Assembly (NCBI RefSeq): GCF_021731985.1
Contig: NZ_JAKFWH010000018.1
Location: forward strand, 1 to 60,952
Source of the DNA: Nitrosomonas sp.
GTDB taxonomy: Bacteria > Pseudomonadota > Gammaproteobacteria > Burkholderiales > Nitrosomonadaceae
Length of the DNA: 60,952 nucleotides
Reading direction: 5' to 3'
Position numbers and translations under genes: made by a program. Positions 38,542 through 51,231 of this stretch are shown piece by piece (position 1 is the first letter of the stretch; every line of letters starts with the position of its first letter). Below the pieces are notes generated by a model. It made no database searches. It was not told where the DNA came from and saw only the letters and a program-made list of their open reading frames with translations.

Positions 38542-39213
38542 TTAATCGTCATTTCCCATAATACCCAGTATTTGTAGCAAGCTAATAAAAATATTGAAGA
38601 TTGTCATGTACAAGCCAATGGTCGCCAACACATAGTTAGTTTCACCACCGTGAATAATTCGACTAGTGTCATACAAGATAAAACCGCTCATAATCATGAT
38701 AACTACAGCTGAAATCATCAATGACATGGCTGGTATCTGCAAGAATATATTCGCTAGTGCTGCCAATAGAACCAAAAGAAAACCCACCATCAAGAAGCCA
38801 CCCATAAAACTGAAGTCTTTTCGTGTAGCCAGCGCATATGCTGACAATCCCATGAAAATGGCTCCGGTGCCTCCTAGCGACAACGTAATGATATTTCCAC
38901 CATTAGGCAATGATGCATACATACTCAGTATTGGCCCCAATCCAAATCCCAGCATACCAGTAATGAGGAAAACAATTCCTATACCAGCTGATGAGTTAGC
39001 AAAACGAGGCAGAACAAACATGGCAATCACCATTCCACCAATAACAGATATCATGTATGTCATAGGTGGCATATTCATGAACATTGAAAGTGCAGCAGTA
39101 AGTCCACTGAACAATAATGTCAGGGATAAAAGCATATATGTACTGCGTAAAACTTTGTTTGTCGCAATGGCTGACGATGATCCTTGAGCAGCTGTTGAGT
39201 AATTTTGATTCAT
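38542..39213 (-). CDS. Bax inhibitor-1 / YccA family membrane protein
   Basis: The 223-residue protein has seven membrane helices and the family pattern: 'VLRSTYMLLSLTLLFSGLTAAL', 'GLGPILSMYAS', 'FMGLSAYALATRKDFSFMGGFL', 'GFILYDTSRIIHGGETNYVLATIGLYMTIFNIFISLLQILGI'. The conserved di-Asp/His region 'YDTSRIIHG' is the likely pH-sensing calcium-leak site described for BsYetJ. YccA of E. coli binds the FtsH protease. The start at 39213 has GGAGG upstream. It is monocistronic with a strong terminator. Confidence 0.9.
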   Translation of the reverse strand: MNQNYSTAAQGSSSAIATNKVLRSTYMLLSLTLLFSGLTAALSMFMNMPPMTYMISVIGGMVIAMFVLPRFANSSAGIGIVFLITGMLGFGLGPILSMYASLPNGGNIITLSLGGTGAIFMGLSAYALATRKDFSFMGGFLMVGFLLVLLAALANIFLQIPAMSLMISAVVIMIMSGFILYDTSRIIHGGETNYVLATIGLYMTIFNIFISLLQILGIMGNDD

Positions 39214-39327
39214 AAAAACCTCCACTATAAAATTAATCCAAGACTATTCTAACGACAAATAAGACTATCATAAGCCAGATATAGTTCAAGGCATAATAGC
39301 ATGAATTATACTGATCTATTAATTACC

Positions 39328-39768
39328 CTATTCTTGTGTAGCTATTGCTAATGTAAAGTTGTAAACAAGAAAGAATCCTCCTCGTTCTAATAAAGTGATA
39401 TTCATATTTACGGGCCCGGCATCAAATTTTGCAATGCCTGAATAATTGATGCGCCTCTCACCCACAAGTGAAAATGCACTGACTGTACGCGAAAAATTAA
39501 GTTCTTCAATAGACTGAAATCGACCAAAACCACGATACAGATTCATCAGTTTATCCAACTGCTCGTCACTCACTGTTTGCTTAGCTTCTGGTGCCAAATG
39601 AGTCAGAAGCACGTTCTTTTCCCAGCTAGATATTTCGGTCAGTATCCTGGCAACAGCTGGTTCTGCGCTCTTACTGTAATAATCTTTTTCTCGATTGGTA
39701 TAGAAATACAACATAACAACCAATGTAAGTAATAAAGCTACGATGATGCGTAATGTTTGAATTTGCAT
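39328..39768 (-). CDS. Hypothetical membrane-anchored protein downstream of ruvB
   Basis: From the ATG at 39768 the protein has 146 residues: an N-terminal membrane helix ('IQTLRIIVALLLTLVVMLYFY') and an outward domain of about 115 residues with 'EISSWEKNVLLTHLAPEA', 'LYRGFGRFQSIEELNFSRT' and repeated beta-strand-like stretches to the C-terminus. I do not recognise a named family. A longer start at 39825 would overlap ruvB. It follows ruvB by 25 bases and is probably read from the ruv operon. Confidence 0.65.
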   Translation of the reverse strand: MQIQTLRIIVALLLTLVVMLYFYTNREKDYYSKSAEPAVARILTEISSWEKNVLLTHLAPEAKQTVSDEQLDKLMNLYRGFGRFQSIEELNFSRTVSAFSLVGERRINYSGIAKFDAGPVNMNITLLERGGFFLVYNFTLAIATQE

Positions 39769-39793
39769 AAGTCGTGAACGACAAAATGATTGA

Positions 39794-40840
39794 TTATAAG
39801 TTATTCTCTTCCCAGAAAGCGCCATTTAACCCATTTCTCGGCAAAGCGATGCCAAAATGCTGATAAGTCGCTGCTGTTGCCATACGCCCCCTTGGCGTAC
39901 GCTTCAAGAATCCTTGCTGAATCAAATAAGGTTCTAGCACATCTTCAATTGTGTCACGTTCTTCACTAATTGCCGCTGCGAGATTATCCACACCAACTGG
40001 CCCCCCACTAAATTTTTCTATTACAGCCAACAACAACTTTCGATCCATGATATCCAACCCGATCGCATCCACATCCAACATGCTTAAAGCTGCATCGGCT
40101 ACTGCATGAGTCACGTGCCCATCAGCTTTAACTTCAGCAAAATCACGCACACGACGCAGTAATCGATTAACAATCCGTGGAGTACCGCGTGAGCGACGCG
40201 CAATTTCAAATGCGCCATCGGGTGATATTTCCACTTTCAATAACCCAGCAGATCGGATGACAATTTTGCAAAGCTCTTCCGGCGTGTAAAATTCCAAACG
40301 CGAAACAATACCGAAACGATCGCGCAATGGGTTAGTAAGCATACCTGCGCGCGTAGTAGCCCCGACCAGAGTAAATGCGGGCAAATCCAATTTCACAGAA
40401 CGCGCAGCCGGTCCCTCACCAATCATGATATCGAGTTGGTAATCTTCCAGCGCCGGATAGAGTATCTCCTCGACCATCGGAGATAGGCGATGTATTTCAT
40501 CGATAAATAAAACATCGTTAGGTTCCAGGTTTGTGAGCAAAGCTGCTAGGTCACCCGGGCGTTCTAAAACCGGACCAGATGTTTGGCGCAAATTAACGCC
40601 CATTTCTCTGGCTATGATATGTGCAAGTGTGGTTTTACCTAAACCTGGCGGGCCGAATAACAAAACATGATCAAGCGCTTCATGGCGATTTCTGGCTGCT
40701 TCAATGAATATCTGCAATTGCCCACGAATCTTTTCCTGACCGACATACTCTTCCAGTTGTTTTGGGCGTAGCGCTCGTTCCAGAATTTCTTCTTGGGATG
40801 ACGCAGGTGCAGCAGCAACAAGTCGATCTGTTTCAATCAT
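39794..40840 (-). CDS. ruvB: Holliday junction DNA helicase RuvB
   Basis: The 348-residue AAA+ motor drives branch migration with RuvA. Walker A is '[12 protein letters not shown]', Walker B '[11 protein letters not shown]', sensor 1 'LVGATTRAG', and the arginine finger region is '[16 protein letters not shown]'. The C-terminal winged-helix DNA-binding domain contains '[20 protein letters not shown]'. It is the fourth gene of yebC-ruvC-ruvA-ruvB, 25 bases after ruvA. Confidence 0.97.
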   Translation of the reverse strand: MIETDRLVAAAPASSQEEILERALRPKQLEEYVGQEKIRGQLQIFIEAARNRHEALDHVLLFGPPGLGKTTLAHIIAREMGVNLRQTSGPVLERPGDLAALLTNLEPNDVLFIDEIHRLSPMVEEILYPALEDYQLDIMIGEGPAARSVKLDLPAFTLVGATTRAGMLTNPLRDRFGIVSRLEFYTPEELCKIVIRSAGLLKVEISPDGAFEIARRSRGTPRIVNRLLRRVRDFAEVKADGHVTHAVADAALSMLDVDAIGLDIMDRKLLLAVIEKFSGGPVGVDNLAAAISEERDTIEDVLEPYLIQQGFLKRTPRGRMATAATYQHFGIALPRNGLNGAFWEENNL

Positions 40841-40865
40841 TCATTAGGTCCAAGTCACGTTCCGA

Positions 40866-41450
40866 TTACTTTTCCTTAGATAATAGTTGCAACGCTTGCC
40901 GTATGCCATCGGACACGGTCGCATTCGATGCGATTTGCTTAATGGCCCAATCTGCTTCCCGATCATTATAACCTAGTGATAACAGTGCATTGAGTATGTC
41001 ACTGCCATTAGTTGGCGTAGATGGGCTCTGATTTAAATTGATCCCTGTAGTGCCCAGCTTATCCCGCAACTCCAGCAGCAAGCGCTCAGCCGTTTTTTTC
41101 CCGATGCCGGGCACTCGGATGAGTCGCGTACTATCCTGATCTCCCACAGCACGATACAAATCAGGCACACTCAAACCCGATAAAAGAGCCAACGCAGTTC
41201 TTGCGCCTACCCCCGAAATTTTTATCAACTGGCGAAATGTCTGACGCTCTGATTCCGTTGCGAAACCAAATAACAGATGCATATCTTCACGTATCACAAG
41301 ATGCGTATACAATGTTGCTTGCACACCTGTCGCCGGAAGATCATAAAAAGTACTCATCGGCACATCTATTTCATATCCAACCCCTTGCACATCCAACAAT
41401 ACCTGCGGGGGGTGTTTTTCCAGCAAAATGCCAGTTAATCGCCCAATCAT
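40866..41450 (-). CDS. ruvA: Holliday junction DNA helicase RuvA
   Basis: The 194-residue protein binds four-way junctions as a tetramer and recruits RuvB. '[28 protein letters not shown]' is the usual N-terminal OB domain; the helix-hairpin-helix repeats include '[15 protein letters not shown]' and '[20 protein letters not shown]'; the C-terminal domain III '[23 protein letters not shown]' binds RuvB. The ATG at 41450 overlaps the ruvC stop by 4 bases; the longer frame from 41534 is not the gene start. Confidence 0.96.
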   Translation of the reverse strand: MIGRLTGILLEKHPPQVLLDVQGVGYEIDVPMSTFYDLPATGVQATLYTHLVIREDMHLLFGFATESERQTFRQLIKISGVGARTALALLSGLSVPDLYRAVGDQDSTRLIRVPGIGKKTAERLLLELRDKLGTTGINLNQSPSTPTNGSDILNALLSLGYNDREADWAIKQIASNATVSDGIRQALQLLSKEK

Positions 41451-41980
41451 ACTAAACGCCCGCGTTTCATCCGGTAGCCCGTCGTCGCAATCTTCCCCAG
41501 ACCCATTCCACCATGGGCGTGACATATCGCGCAAGCCAAAGCATCCGCTGCATCAGCACTTGGGCTGCCAACCAGATTAAGTAACCGCATGACCATTTCT
41601 TGTACCTGATCTTTTTTTGCATGACCATTACCCACTACGGCTTGTTTTATTTGCAACGCGGTATACTCTGCCACGATCAGGTCATTCATCACTGCTGCAC
41701 AGATAGCCGCACCACGCGCCTGACCAAGTAATAATGTAGACTGGGGATTGATATTGACAAAAACTTGTTCGATAGCAACGTGTTCGGGCTGATATTGCGT
41801 GATGACTTCACTCAAATTATCCAGAATTAATTTGAGACGAGAAGGCAATTCACCTTCAAAGGTTTTAACACTGCCGCTGCTGACATAGGTTAAATTACTT
41901 CCAATTTTATCGATCACGCCAAAACCTGTAATACGTAAACCAGGATCTATGCCAAGAATACGGATTTTGTCACCTGACAA
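41447..41980 (-). CDS. ruvC: Crossover junction endodeoxyribonuclease RuvC
   Basis: The 177-residue dimeric nuclease resolves Holliday junctions by symmetric nicking. Acidic residues of the RNase H-like site are visible: Asp in '[14 protein letters not shown]', Glu in 'VAIEQVFVN', and the Asp pair in '[16 protein letters not shown]'. It starts 8 bases after yebC and ends overlapping ruvA, so the three junction genes are tightly coupled. Confidence 0.96.
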   Translation of the reverse strand: MSGDKIRILGIDPGLRITGFGVIDKIGSNLTYVSSGSVKTFEGELPSRLKLILDNLSEVITQYQPEHVAIEQVFVNINPQSTLLLGQARGAAICAAVMNDLIVAEYTALQIKQAVVGNGHAKKDQVQEMVMRLLNLVGSPSADAADALACAICHAHGGMGLGKIATTGYRMKRGRLV

Positions 41981-41988
41981 TATAGCTC

Positions 41989-42714
41989 TTATTCATCAAG
42001 AATTGCTGTGGTGTACACATTCTGCACATCATCAAGATTTTCCAAAGCATCCAGTAATTTCTGCATTTTTACAGCATCATCACCAGATAATACAGCCTCA
42101 TTGCTTGGCTTCATGGTCACTTCCGCCAGCTCAGCCTTAAACCCCGCTTTCTCCAATGCTTCTTTAACGTTTATAAATTCATAGGGATCAGTAATTACTT
42201 CGATACTACCATCCTCATTGCTGATCACATCTTCGGCTCCACCCTCCAATGCGACTTCTATGAGCTTATCTTCATTGGTTCCTGGTGCAAAAATTAATTG
42301 ACCGCAGTGTTTGAATAAGAAATTGACGGAACCGTCCGTACCCAGATTACCACCATACTTTGTAAAGGCATGGCGCACATCAGCTACAGTCCGCACCCGA
42401 TTATCTGTCATGCAATCAACCATCACAGCAGCACCCGCTATGCCATAGCCTTCATAACGAATTTCTTCATAATCAGCGCCGTCCAGAGTGCCGCTGCCAC
42501 GTTTAATCGCACGCTCCACATTGTCCTTCGGCATATTCTGATCGTATGCCTTATCCACTGCTAAACGTAAGCGCGGATTACTATCCGGATCCCCGCCACC
42601 CATGCGGGCAGCTACAGTTATTTCCTTGATGAGCCGTGTAAACACCTTACCACGCTTAGCATCCTGTGCGGCTTTTTTGTGTTTGATATTAGCCCATTTG
42701 CTATGACCTGCCAT
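41989..42714 (-). CDS. yebC: YebC/PmpR family protein
   Basis: The 241-residue protein has the unmistakable N-terminus '[32 protein letters not shown]' and '[12 protein letters not shown]'. The family was described as transcriptional regulators, and more recent work links some members to relief of ribosome stalling at proline-rich sequences; which applies here is unknown. It is first in the yebC-ruvCAB operon, as in many proteobacteria. The 150-base gap upstream to glmS holds its likely promoter. Confidence 0.95.
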   Translation of the reverse strand: MAGHSKWANIKHKKAAQDAKRGKVFTRLIKEITVAARMGGGDPDSNPRLRLAVDKAYDQNMPKDNVERAIKRGSGTLDGADYEEIRYEGYGIAGAAVMVDCMTDNRVRTVADVRHAFTKYGGNLGTDGSVNFLFKHCGQLIFAPGTNEDKLIEVALEGGAEDVISNEDGSIEVITDPYEFINVKEALEKAGFKAELAEVTMKPSNEAVLSGDDAVKMQKLLDALENLDDVQNVYTTAILDE

Positions 42715-42866
42715 TTATCTGCGCCCTTTACGAAAGTAAATTTATATTACCACTCCATAGCTTATGGATAAAGTACCAAACTCTAGTCGCTGATAATACA
42801 GCCATCTGTTTTGCACAGCATGTTACCAACTTTAAATACATTTAACCCGTTTTTATCAGATCGTAT

Positions 42867-44723
42867 TTATTCCACTGTTACTGCTTTTGCTAGATTCCGT
42901 GGTTTATCAACATCAGTTCCTTTCTCTAAGGCAACATGATAAGCCAATAGCTGAAGCGGTATCGTATGAAGAATTGGACTGAGTAAACCAGCATGCTCTG
43001 CTAATCGGATTACATGCAGATTCTCGCCTTGCACTATCTGGGAATCTGCATCCGCAAACACATAGAGTTCGCCACCTCGTGCATGTACTTCTTGCAGGTT
43101 CGATTTTAGCTTACCTAACAGCTGATCATTGGGTGCTATTGCAACAACTGGCATTTCGCTATCTACTAAAGCTAACGGACCATGCTTTAATTCTCCAGCC
43201 GCATAGGCTTCTGCATGTATATAAGAAATCTCCTTGAGTTTAAGTGCACCTTCCATAGCAACGGGATAATGAACACCGCGCCCAAGAAATAATGCGTGGC
43301 GCTTTTGTGCAAAACTTTTAGCCCAAATCTTCACTTGCGGCTCAACTTGTAGTGCATGCTGCAAGGCTACCGGTAAATGACGTAGCGCCATAATCATCCG
43401 CTGCTCATCTTCGATAGATAATTTATGGCGCATCTTCGCCAGTGTCACCGCTAATAGTAAAAGTGATGCTAATTGCGTAGTAAACGCTTTGGTCGAGGCC
43501 ACACCAATTTCTGGACCTGCCCGGGTGAGAAAACGCAGATCCGTTTGCCGTATCAGAGCACTTTCTGGGACATTGCAAATAGCAAGGCTGTATTGATGAC
43601 CCAGTTTCTTCGCATAGCCCATTGCCGCCAGTGTATCTGCAGTTTCTCCCGATTGGGAAATGCCAACCACTAAAGTAGCTGGGTCTGCAATGGGGTCACG
43701 ATAACGGTATTCGCTCGCTATTTCAACGTTACATGGCAGACCAGCAACAGTTTCCAGCCAGTAACGAGCAACCAAGCCTGCATGATAACTGGTTCCGCAG
43801 GCCAGTATCAGAATGCTGCTGGTTTTATTAAATACTTTCTCAGCTTCACTACCAAATAAATTGGGTGAAATAGACTGAGCACTAAATACCATTTCCAGCG
43901 TATTTGCCACAGCACTCGGTTGCTCAAATATTTCCTTCTGCATGAAATGTGCATACGGTCCCATTTCTATCGCCTCACTCGCCAGACTACTTTCGTGAAC
44001 CGTGCGTTCCACTTCTTGCACTAAACTGCCATTAAGACAATTGACAATGCGATATCCGTTGCATGTCAGCTCAGCGACATCGCCTTCTTCCAGGTAAATC
44101 ATATTCCTGGTTGCTTTTAATAATGCCGATGCATCAGAAGCCGCATAATTCCCGCTTTCACCCAAACCCAGTAACAATGGTGCTCCGTTACGTGCAACAA
44201 CAAGCTTCTCAGGTCGAGCTTCTTCCATTACAGCAATTGCGTAAGCACCTTGTAATTCAGCGATAGACTCGCAAACCGCTTTTAATAAATCAGCGGTCCG
44301 CTTAAGATTAAATGCTATGAGGTGCGCAATAACTTCGGTATCGGTATCCGATATAAATTCAAATCCTTCTACCTGTAAGCGCTTGCGCATTATTTCATGA
44401 TTTTCAATTATTCCATTATGCACGATAGCGATTCTAGTATCTGTACCTACAGTTCCGGAGAAATGGGGATGCGCATTACGTTCTGACGGTGCTCCATGCG
44501 TCGCCCAACGTGTATGGGCAATGCCTGCAAGTCCGTGTGTTTTCTGCTTTATTGTAAGCTTCTGCAATTCGATTACGCGATCTGTCGTGCGTAATCTCTG
44601 CAGGCCATTACACGTTACCACCAGTCCGGCAGAATCATACCCTCGGTATTCTAAGCGTAGCAATCCTTCCAGCAACATTGGAACAACATTACCATTGGCT
44701 ACTGCACCAACTATTCCACACAT
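42867..44723 (-). CDS. glmS: Glutamine-fructose-6-phosphate aminotransferase
   Basis: The 618-residue enzyme makes glucosamine-6-phosphate, the entry step to peptidoglycan and LPS amino sugars. Cleavage of Met1 exposes the catalytic Cys of '[32 protein letters not shown]'. The glutaminase domain also has '[17 protein letters not shown]'. Two SIS domains follow ('[14 protein letters not shown]', '[10 protein letters not shown]', 'HGPLALVD'). The tail '[15 protein letters not shown]' is canonical. The ATG at 44723 has AAGGAG upstream; a start at 44741 would bury the Cys. No glmS ribozyme is visible, as expected for Gram-negatives. Confidence 0.97.
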   Translation of the reverse strand: MCGIVGAVANGNVVPMLLEGLLRLEYRGYDSAGLVVTCNGLQRLRTTDRVIELQKLTIKQKTHGLAGIAHTRWATHGAPSERNAHPHFSGTVGTDTRIAIVHNGIIENHEIMRKRLQVEGFEFISDTDTEVIAHLIAFNLKRTADLLKAVCESIAELQGAYAIAVMEEARPEKLVVARNGAPLLLGLGESGNYAASDASALLKATRNMIYLEEGDVAELTCNGYRIVNCLNGSLVQEVERTVHESSLASEAIEMGPYAHFMQKEIFEQPSAVANTLEMVFSAQSISPNLFGSEAEKVFNKTSSILILACGTSYHAGLVARYWLETVAGLPCNVEIASEYRYRDPIADPATLVVGISQSGETADTLAAMGYAKKLGHQYSLAICNVPESALIRQTDLRFLTRAGPEIGVASTKAFTTQLASLLLLAVTLAKMRHKLSIEDEQRMIMALRHLPVALQHALQVEPQVKIWAKSFAQKRHALFLGRGVHYPVAMEGALKLKEISYIHAEAYAAGELKHGPLALVDSEMPVVAIAPNDQLLGKLKSNLQEVHARGGELYVFADADSQIVQGENLHVIRLAEHAGLLSPILHTIPLQLLAYHVALEKGTDVDKPRNLAKAVTVE

Positions 44724-44784
44724 AGTGCACTCTCCTTGCAACTAAGGCTGATAAATAAAAATCTACTACATCAATAATTCTACT

Positions 44785-46161
44785 CTATACTTTTGGCTTC
44801 TGCGGACGCTTCCAGCCAGCAACACTGATTTGTTTCGATCTGGACAAAGTAAGCTGACCTTCCGGCGTTTCCTTAGTGATAGTCGATCCAGCCCCGATTG
44901 TTGAACCTTTAGAAATTCTCACCGGCGCAATAAGCTGCGTATCAGATCCGATAAATACATCATCTTCTATGATCGTTTGATGTTTATTAGCACCATCATA
45001 ATTGCAAGTAATTGTTCCAGCACCAATATTGACATTCTTTCCTACGATGGAATCACCAATATAGCTTAAATGATTGGCCTTACTTCCTAAAGCGATCTGG
45101 CTATTTTTCACTTCGACAAAATTGCCGATATGCACTTTGTTAGAAAGTTTGGTTCCAGGTCGAATCCGTGCATAAGGTCCAATCTTGCAGCTTCCACCTA
45201 TCTCTGTATCTTCAATCATGCTGTACGGTAGTATAGTAGTATCTGCATCTACTATTACATTCTTCAATATGCAATGCGCCCCCACTTGAACAGAATCACC
45301 CAACTTAACCCTTCCTTCAAAAATACAACCAACATCAATTTCAACATCCGATCCGCAAACAAGCTCTCCTCTTATATCAATTCGCGACGGATCTATCAAA
45401 CTGACCCCCAGATGTAAGAGCTTATCAGCGCAGTGTCTTTGATAAATTCGTTCAAGCTCTGCTAGTTGAGATTTGTTATTAATGCCCATTACTTCCCAGA
45501 GATTTGCTGCTTGTAACGATGCGACCTGAGCACTTTGCCTAACGGCCAAGGCAATGATATCAGTCAGATAATATTCATGTTGCGTGTTTTTGTTTTCAAT
45601 TTTTGGCAGCCAATTATGCAAATAATCATTGGGTATCAGCATTATTCCGGTATTAATTTCATGAATCTCTTGTTGCTCAGTATTGGCGTCTTTTTGCTCT
45701 ACAATAGCTTTAATTGTTTTTGTATCAGAATCGCGCACAATTCTGCCGTAACCAAAGGGATTCTCAACCTCAGCAGTTAACAACACACAGTACTTTTCTT
45801 CTGCTTTAGCTATTAATTCTCGCAATGTTTGAATGCTGATTAATGGCACATCTCCATACAACACAAGCGTCAAACCATCTCTATCGAGATGCGGCAGTGT
45901 TTGCATTAGTGCATGCCCGGTACCCAATTGCTGCGGCTGCAGAACCCAAGTTAAATCATCGCCGGCAACTGATTGTTTTACTATCTCCCCTCCATGCCCG
46001 ATGACAATGCAGATTTTATCAGGTGATAGCAATCGGGCCGTGGTAGTAACATGCATTAGCAATGAACGTCCCGCCAAAGTATGCAATACCTTCGGGAGAA
46101 AAGAACGCATGCGTTTTCCTTCACCTGCTGCGAGTATTACAACATTAAGTTTTTTAGTCAC
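44785..46161 (-). CDS. glmU: Bifunctional UDP-GlcNAc pyrophosphorylase / glucosamine-1-phosphate acetyltransferase
   Basis: The 458-residue enzyme makes UDP-N-acetylglucosamine in two steps. The N-terminal nucleotidyltransferase has 'LAAGEGKRMRSFLPKVLH' and 'LYGDVPLI'. The C-terminal left-handed beta-helix has hexapeptide repeats from about residue 250 and the catalytic region 'GNFVEVKNSQIALGSKANHLSYIGDS', with 'NIGAGTITCNYDGANKHQT'. It lies 61 bases before glmS in the same direction, so consecutive pathway steps share an operon. Confidence 0.97.
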   Translation of the reverse strand: MTKKLNVVILAAGEGKRMRSFLPKVLHTLAGRSLLMHVTTTARLLSPDKICIVIGHGGEIVKQSVAGDDLTWVLQPQQLGTGHALMQTLPHLDRDGLTLVLYGDVPLISIQTLRELIAKAEEKYCVLLTAEVENPFGYGRIVRDSDTKTIKAIVEQKDANTEQQEIHEINTGIMLIPNDYLHNWLPKIENKNTQHEYYLTDIIALAVRQSAQVASLQAANLWEVMGINNKSQLAELERIYQRHCADKLLHLGVSLIDPSRIDIRGELVCGSDVEIDVGCIFEGRVKLGDSVQVGAHCILKNVIVDADTTILPYSMIEDTEIGGSCKIGPYARIRPGTKLSNKVHIGNFVEVKNSQIALGSKANHLSYIGDSIVGKNVNIGAGTITCNYDGANKHQTIIEDDVFIGSDTQLIAPVRISKGSTIGAGSTITKETPEGQLTLSRSKQISVAGWKRPQKPKV

Positions 46162-46358
46162 AATATTGAACTCCCTTTATTTTTAAGTATATTCAATTCG
46201 ATTCAATCAACTGTAATGAAATACACACCCTTCATTTATAAGGAGCATAGTGTGAGGATGATCAGGAACGCGTATTGTTGCTCAATACTTTATCACTTAT
46301 TAAGTGGGCCAGAGAAACTTGGTAGAAAACAATCAGCAAAAACTCAGACAGCAGACAC

Positions 46359-46388
46359 AAAAAAGGCGACATACGTCGCCTTTTTTAC
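46359..46388. terminator. Bidirectional intrinsic terminator between atpC and glmU
   Basis: AAAAAAGGCGAC and GTCGCCTTTTTT pair around ATAC, with A- and T-runs on both sides. The hairpin works on both strands by structure; here it should end the long atp transcript just past the atpC stop. The rest of the 241-base gap to glmU should hold the glmU promoter. Confidence 0.85.
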
Positions 46389-46402
46389 TTTCAGTTTTTT
46401 AA

Positions 46403-46825
46403 TTAGTGTCCGCGTTTTCTTAGTTTATCAATTGCGGCCAATTGCGCCATGGCTTCGATTAATTCTGCCTGGGCTCTCGCATAATCTAACTCAGACTCTT
46501 TACTCTTCATAGCCTCTTCTGCTGCTCGTTTTGCTTCGATGGCTTTCGCTTCATCAAGATCATGACTGCGAACTGCAGTATCTGCCAGTATGGTAACAAT
46601 ATCAGGTTGAACTTCTAACATACCTCCAGACACGTATATCAGCTCTTCTTCTTTTAATTGTGCTTTGATACGCACCATCCCAGATTTGATTCTTGTCAAC
46701 ATCGGAGTATGACGTGGATAAATACCTACTTCACCCATTTGTGCTGGTGCAACCAAAAATTCCACTGGGCCGGAATAGATAGATTCTTCAGCACTAACGA
46801 TATCAAGATGAAAAATGGTGCCCAT
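46403..46825 (-). CDS. atpC: ATP synthase epsilon subunit
   Basis: The 140-residue F1 stalk subunit couples rotation and can inhibit ATP hydrolysis. '[15 protein letters not shown]', '[19 protein letters not shown]' and the C-terminal helical hairpin with '[26 protein letters not shown]' are standard. It is the last gene of the atp operon, 17 bases after atpD, and is followed by a strong terminator. Confidence 0.95.
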   Translation of the reverse strand: MGTIFHLDIVSAEESIYSGPVEFLVAPAQMGEVGIYPRHTPMLTRIKSGMVRIKAQLKEEELIYVSGGMLEVQPDIVTILADTAVRSHDLDEAKAIEAKRAAEEAMKSKESELDYARAQAELIEAMAQLAAIDKLRKRGH

Positions 46826-46842
46826 TGATATTTTCTCTCAAT

Positions 46843-48231
<1,389 letters not shown>

Positions 48232-48253
48232 CTAACTAAATACTAAAAATGTT

Positions 48254-49138
48254 TTAAACAGCCGCCGCACCGCCGACAATTTCCGACAATTCCTTGGTAA
48301 TTGCCGCTTGTCGAGATTTGTTGTAAATCAATGTCAACTCATCAATGACACTTCCTGCATTATCAGATGCAGCTTTCATCGCCACCATCCTTGCAGACTG
48401 CTCGGATGCCATATTCTCAGTGACAGCTTGATATATCAACGCTTCGACATAACGTACCATAATATCGTCTATAACAGGCTTTGCTTCAGGTTCATAAATA
48501 TAATCCCATGTAGCTTTTGGTTTATCGTTAGTTTGATCTTCCTTCTGCATACGCTCATCCGTCAATGGCAGCAACTGTTCCATCACGGGCTCTTGCTTCA
48601 TGGTATTGATAAAGCGATTATAAAAAACATACACTCGATCGAATTGGTCCTGCGTATAGCCATCCAATACAACTTTAACCGCACCTATGAGTTTCTCCAT
48701 ATCAGGAGTATCGCCTAACCCTATAACCTGCGACGTAACACTTGCACCGATACGGCTCATGAAACCCAGGCCTTTATTGCCTATGCAACAAACTTCAATT
48801 TGCTCACCATCCGCCTGCCAAGCCTTCATTTGATTAATAGCTTTACGTAGAACATTAGTGTTCAAACCACCACAAAGCCCTTTATCTGAAGTCACTATAA
48901 TAATGCCAATACGTTTTACCGTATCCCGCTCTATCAAAAATGGATGTCGATATTCTGTATTTGCCCGACTCATATGTGCTGCGACATTACGTATTTTTTC
49001 ACCATAAGGCCGCGCTTTTTTCATACGATCTTGCGCTTTACGCATTTTAGAAGCCGCCACCATTTCCATGGCACGCGTTATCTTTTGCGTATTCTTTACA
49101 CTCTTTATCTTATTTCGTACTTCTCTGCTGCCAGCCAT
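48254..49138 (-). CDS. atpG: ATP synthase gamma subunit
   Basis: The 294-residue protein is the rotating shaft inside the alpha3beta3 ring. The N-terminal helix '[36 protein letters not shown]' and C-terminal helix '[46 protein letters not shown]' form the coiled-coil and are strongly conserved. '[13 protein letters not shown]' marks the Rossmann-like domain. It lies 2 bases past atpA. Confidence 0.96.
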   Translation of the reverse strand: MAGSREVRNKIKSVKNTQKITRAMEMVAASKMRKAQDRMKKARPYGEKIRNVAAHMSRANTEYRHPFLIERDTVKRIGIIIVTSDKGLCGGLNTNVLRKAINQMKAWQADGEQIEVCCIGNKGLGFMSRIGASVTSQVIGLGDTPDMEKLIGAVKVVLDGYTQDQFDRVYVFYNRFINTMKQEPVMEQLLPLTDERMQKEDQTNDKPKATWDYIYEPEAKPVIDDIMVRYVEALIYQAVTENMASEQSARMVAMKAASDNAGSVIDELTLIYNKSRQAAITKELSEIVGGAAAV

Positions 49139-49140
49139 TA

Positions 49141-50682
49141 TTAATATGTTCCGTTTTGCTTGAATTCTTTGATTGCAGCGGTCAAATCCTTCTCTGTTTC
49201 CGCATCTAGTTCTTTAGTATTTTCGATCTTATCTAGAATAGCTCCATGCTGATTACGTATATAGCTCTTCAGCGCAGATTCAAATGCCAATGCCCGCTTA
49301 ACTTCAACATCATCGAAATAACCATTATTAATAGCAAACAAAGTAAGCGCCATCTCAGATACACTCAGTGTTGCATACTGCGATTGCTTCATCAATTCAG
49401 TTGCCATTTTTCCACGCTCAAGCTGCTTACGTGTCGCCTCATCCAAATCAGATGCGAACTGGGCAAATGCAGCCAATTCACGATATTGCGCTAATGCCAG
49501 ACGTATGCCACCGCCTAATTTCTTGATAACCTTAGTTTGTGCCGCGCCACCGACCCGTGAAACGGACACACCTGCATTAATTGCCGGGCGAATACCCGCA
49601 TTAAATAAGTCTGTTTCCAAGAATATTTGTCCATCTGTGATCGAAATCACATTGGTTGGCACGAAAGCAGTCACATCACCAGCCTGCGTTTCAATGATTG
49701 GCAGAGCAGTCAGTGATCCAGTCTTACCCTTTACTGCGCCTGCAGTAGCCTTTTCGACATATGCGACACTAACTCTTGCTGCTCTTTCAAGCAGACGTGA
49801 ATGAAGATAAAACACATCACCTGGATATGCTTCACGCCCTGGCGGACGTCTTAATAACAATGAGATTTGCCTATATGCCCATGCTTGCTTCGTTAAGTCA
49901 TCATAAACAATCAACGCATCCTGACCCTTATCTCGAAAATATTCACCCATCGTGCACCCAGAATAAGGTGCAATAAATTGCAGTGCTGCAGATTCTGACG
50001 CGGTTGCTGCCACTACAATGGTATATTCCATTGCACCATGTTCTTCCAGTTTACGTACCACGTTTGCTATTGAAGAGGCCTTCTGTCCAATCGCAACATA
50101 AATACAGAACATGTTTTGACCTTTCTGATTAATGATCGCATCAATAGCTACCGCAGTTTTCCCTGTTTGACGATCGCCGATAATCAATTCACGCTGCCCA
50201 CGTCCAACCGGTACCATAGAATCTACCGATTTCAAACCTGTCTGAACTGGTTGATCGACAGATTGACGCCAAATCACACCCGGCGCTATCTTTTCGATAG
50301 GCTCAGACCTTACTGCTGTAATTGGTCCTTTCCCATCTATAGGTTGTCCCAGTGAATTCACAACGCGACCCAACAACCCTTCTCCAACAGGCACTTCGAG
50401 AATACGTCCGGTACATTTAACTGTATCGCCCTCGCAGATATGCTCATACGCGCCCATAATAACTGCACCCACTGAATCTCGTTCAAGATTCAGCGCCAAA
50501 CCGAAGGTATTACCGGGAAATTCCAACATTTCACCTTGCATCACATCTGACAAACCGTGGATACGCACAATACCGTCCGTTACAGAAACAATAGTTCCTT
50601 GCGTACGGACTTCTGCTGTATCAACAAGTCCTTCAATCCTTTTTTTAATCAGTTCACTGATTTCGGATGGATTTAACTGCAT
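49141..50682 (-). CDS. atpA: ATP synthase alpha subunit
   Basis: The 513-residue non-catalytic F1 subunit has the P-loop '[15 protein letters not shown]', '[46 protein letters not shown]' and the arginine finger in '[11 protein letters not shown]'. Its N-terminus '[17 protein letters not shown]' binds the delta subunit. It starts 12 bases after atpH with AGGAG upstream. Length and motifs are standard. Confidence 0.97.
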   Translation of the reverse strand: MQLNPSEISELIKKRIEGLVDTAEVRTQGTIVSVTDGIVRIHGLSDVMQGEMLEFPGNTFGLALNLERDSVGAVIMGAYEHICEGDTVKCTGRILEVPVGEGLLGRVVNSLGQPIDGKGPITAVRSEPIEKIAPGVIWRQSVDQPVQTGLKSVDSMVPVGRGQRELIIGDRQTGKTAVAIDAIINQKGQNMFCIYVAIGQKASSIANVVRKLEEHGAMEYTIVVAATASESAALQFIAPYSGCTMGEYFRDKGQDALIVYDDLTKQAWAYRQISLLLRRPPGREAYPGDVFYLHSRLLERAARVSVAYVEKATAGAVKGKTGSLTALPIIETQAGDVTAFVPTNVISITDGQIFLETDLFNAGIRPAINAGVSVSRVGGAAQTKVIKKLGGGIRLALAQYRELAAFAQFASDLDEATRKQLERGKMATELMKQSQYATLSVSEMALTLFAINNGYFDDVEVKRALAFESALKSYIRNQHGAILDKIENTKELDAETEKDLTAAIKEFKQNGTY

Positions 50683-50694
50683 TTCATTTAACTC

Positions 50695-51231
50695 CTAGCT
50701 TTTAAGGGCAACGGCCATGGCTTCAAGTTTACCGCGAACTGAGGCATCAAGAATCTCATCACCAATTTCAACTTTAATTCCACCTATTAATTCTGGATCC
50801 ACACTTACTTGTGCCTCTATCTTGCGCTTAAATTTTTGTTCGAGATCATCGATCAATTTTTTCAGTTGCTTACTTTCCATTGTAAATGCACTTACGATAT
50901 TCGCGTCCAACACACCTTCGTGTTGCGCTTTTAATTGCTCAAACAATTGATTAATCTGCGATAGTACTGTTATCCGTTTATTTTCCGCCAATAGCATCAT
51001 CAGATTACGAGCATCAGAATTAAATTTATTTCGTCCAATCTCCAGAAACAATTCTCCGATCTGCTTTGCAGAAACCACCGGATTGCCAATGAGTGGCTTT
51101 ACATGCTCATCTTCTGCAATCTCTACCGCAAGCTGTAACATTTTTGACCATTGATCCAAACTATCACTGGCAACTGCCAGCTTATAAACAGCCTCTGCAT
51201 AAGGTCTTGCAACTGTAATCGCTTCAGCCAT
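50695..51231 (-). CDS. atpH: ATP synthase delta subunit
   Basis: The 178-residue peripheral stalk subunit joins F1 to the b dimer. 'TVARPYAEAVYKLA' at the N-terminus and 'VDPELIGGIKVEIGDEILDASVRGKLEAMA' at the C-terminus are family signatures. Its start shares one base with the atpF stop region (51231), so the pair is translationally coupled. Confidence 0.95.
   Translation of the reverse strand: MAEAITVARPYAEAVYKLAVASDSLDQWSKMLQLAVEIAEDEHVKPLIGNPVVSAKQIGELFLEIGRNKFNSDARNLMMLLAENKRITVLSQINQLFEQLKAQHEGVLDANIVSAFTMESKQLKKLIDDLEQKFKRKIEAQVSVDPELIGGIKVEIGDEILDASVRGKLEAMAVALKS

Noticed and set aside
42720..42866. glmS ribozyme or another riboswitch around glmS
   Set aside because: The gene's own leader (44724-44784) is only about 60 bases with no ribozyme core, and nothing riboswitch-like is visible.
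46162..46358. Small gene between glmU and atpC
   Set aside because: The plus-strand frame here overlaps the glmU start region and the terminator and shows no protein-like pattern.
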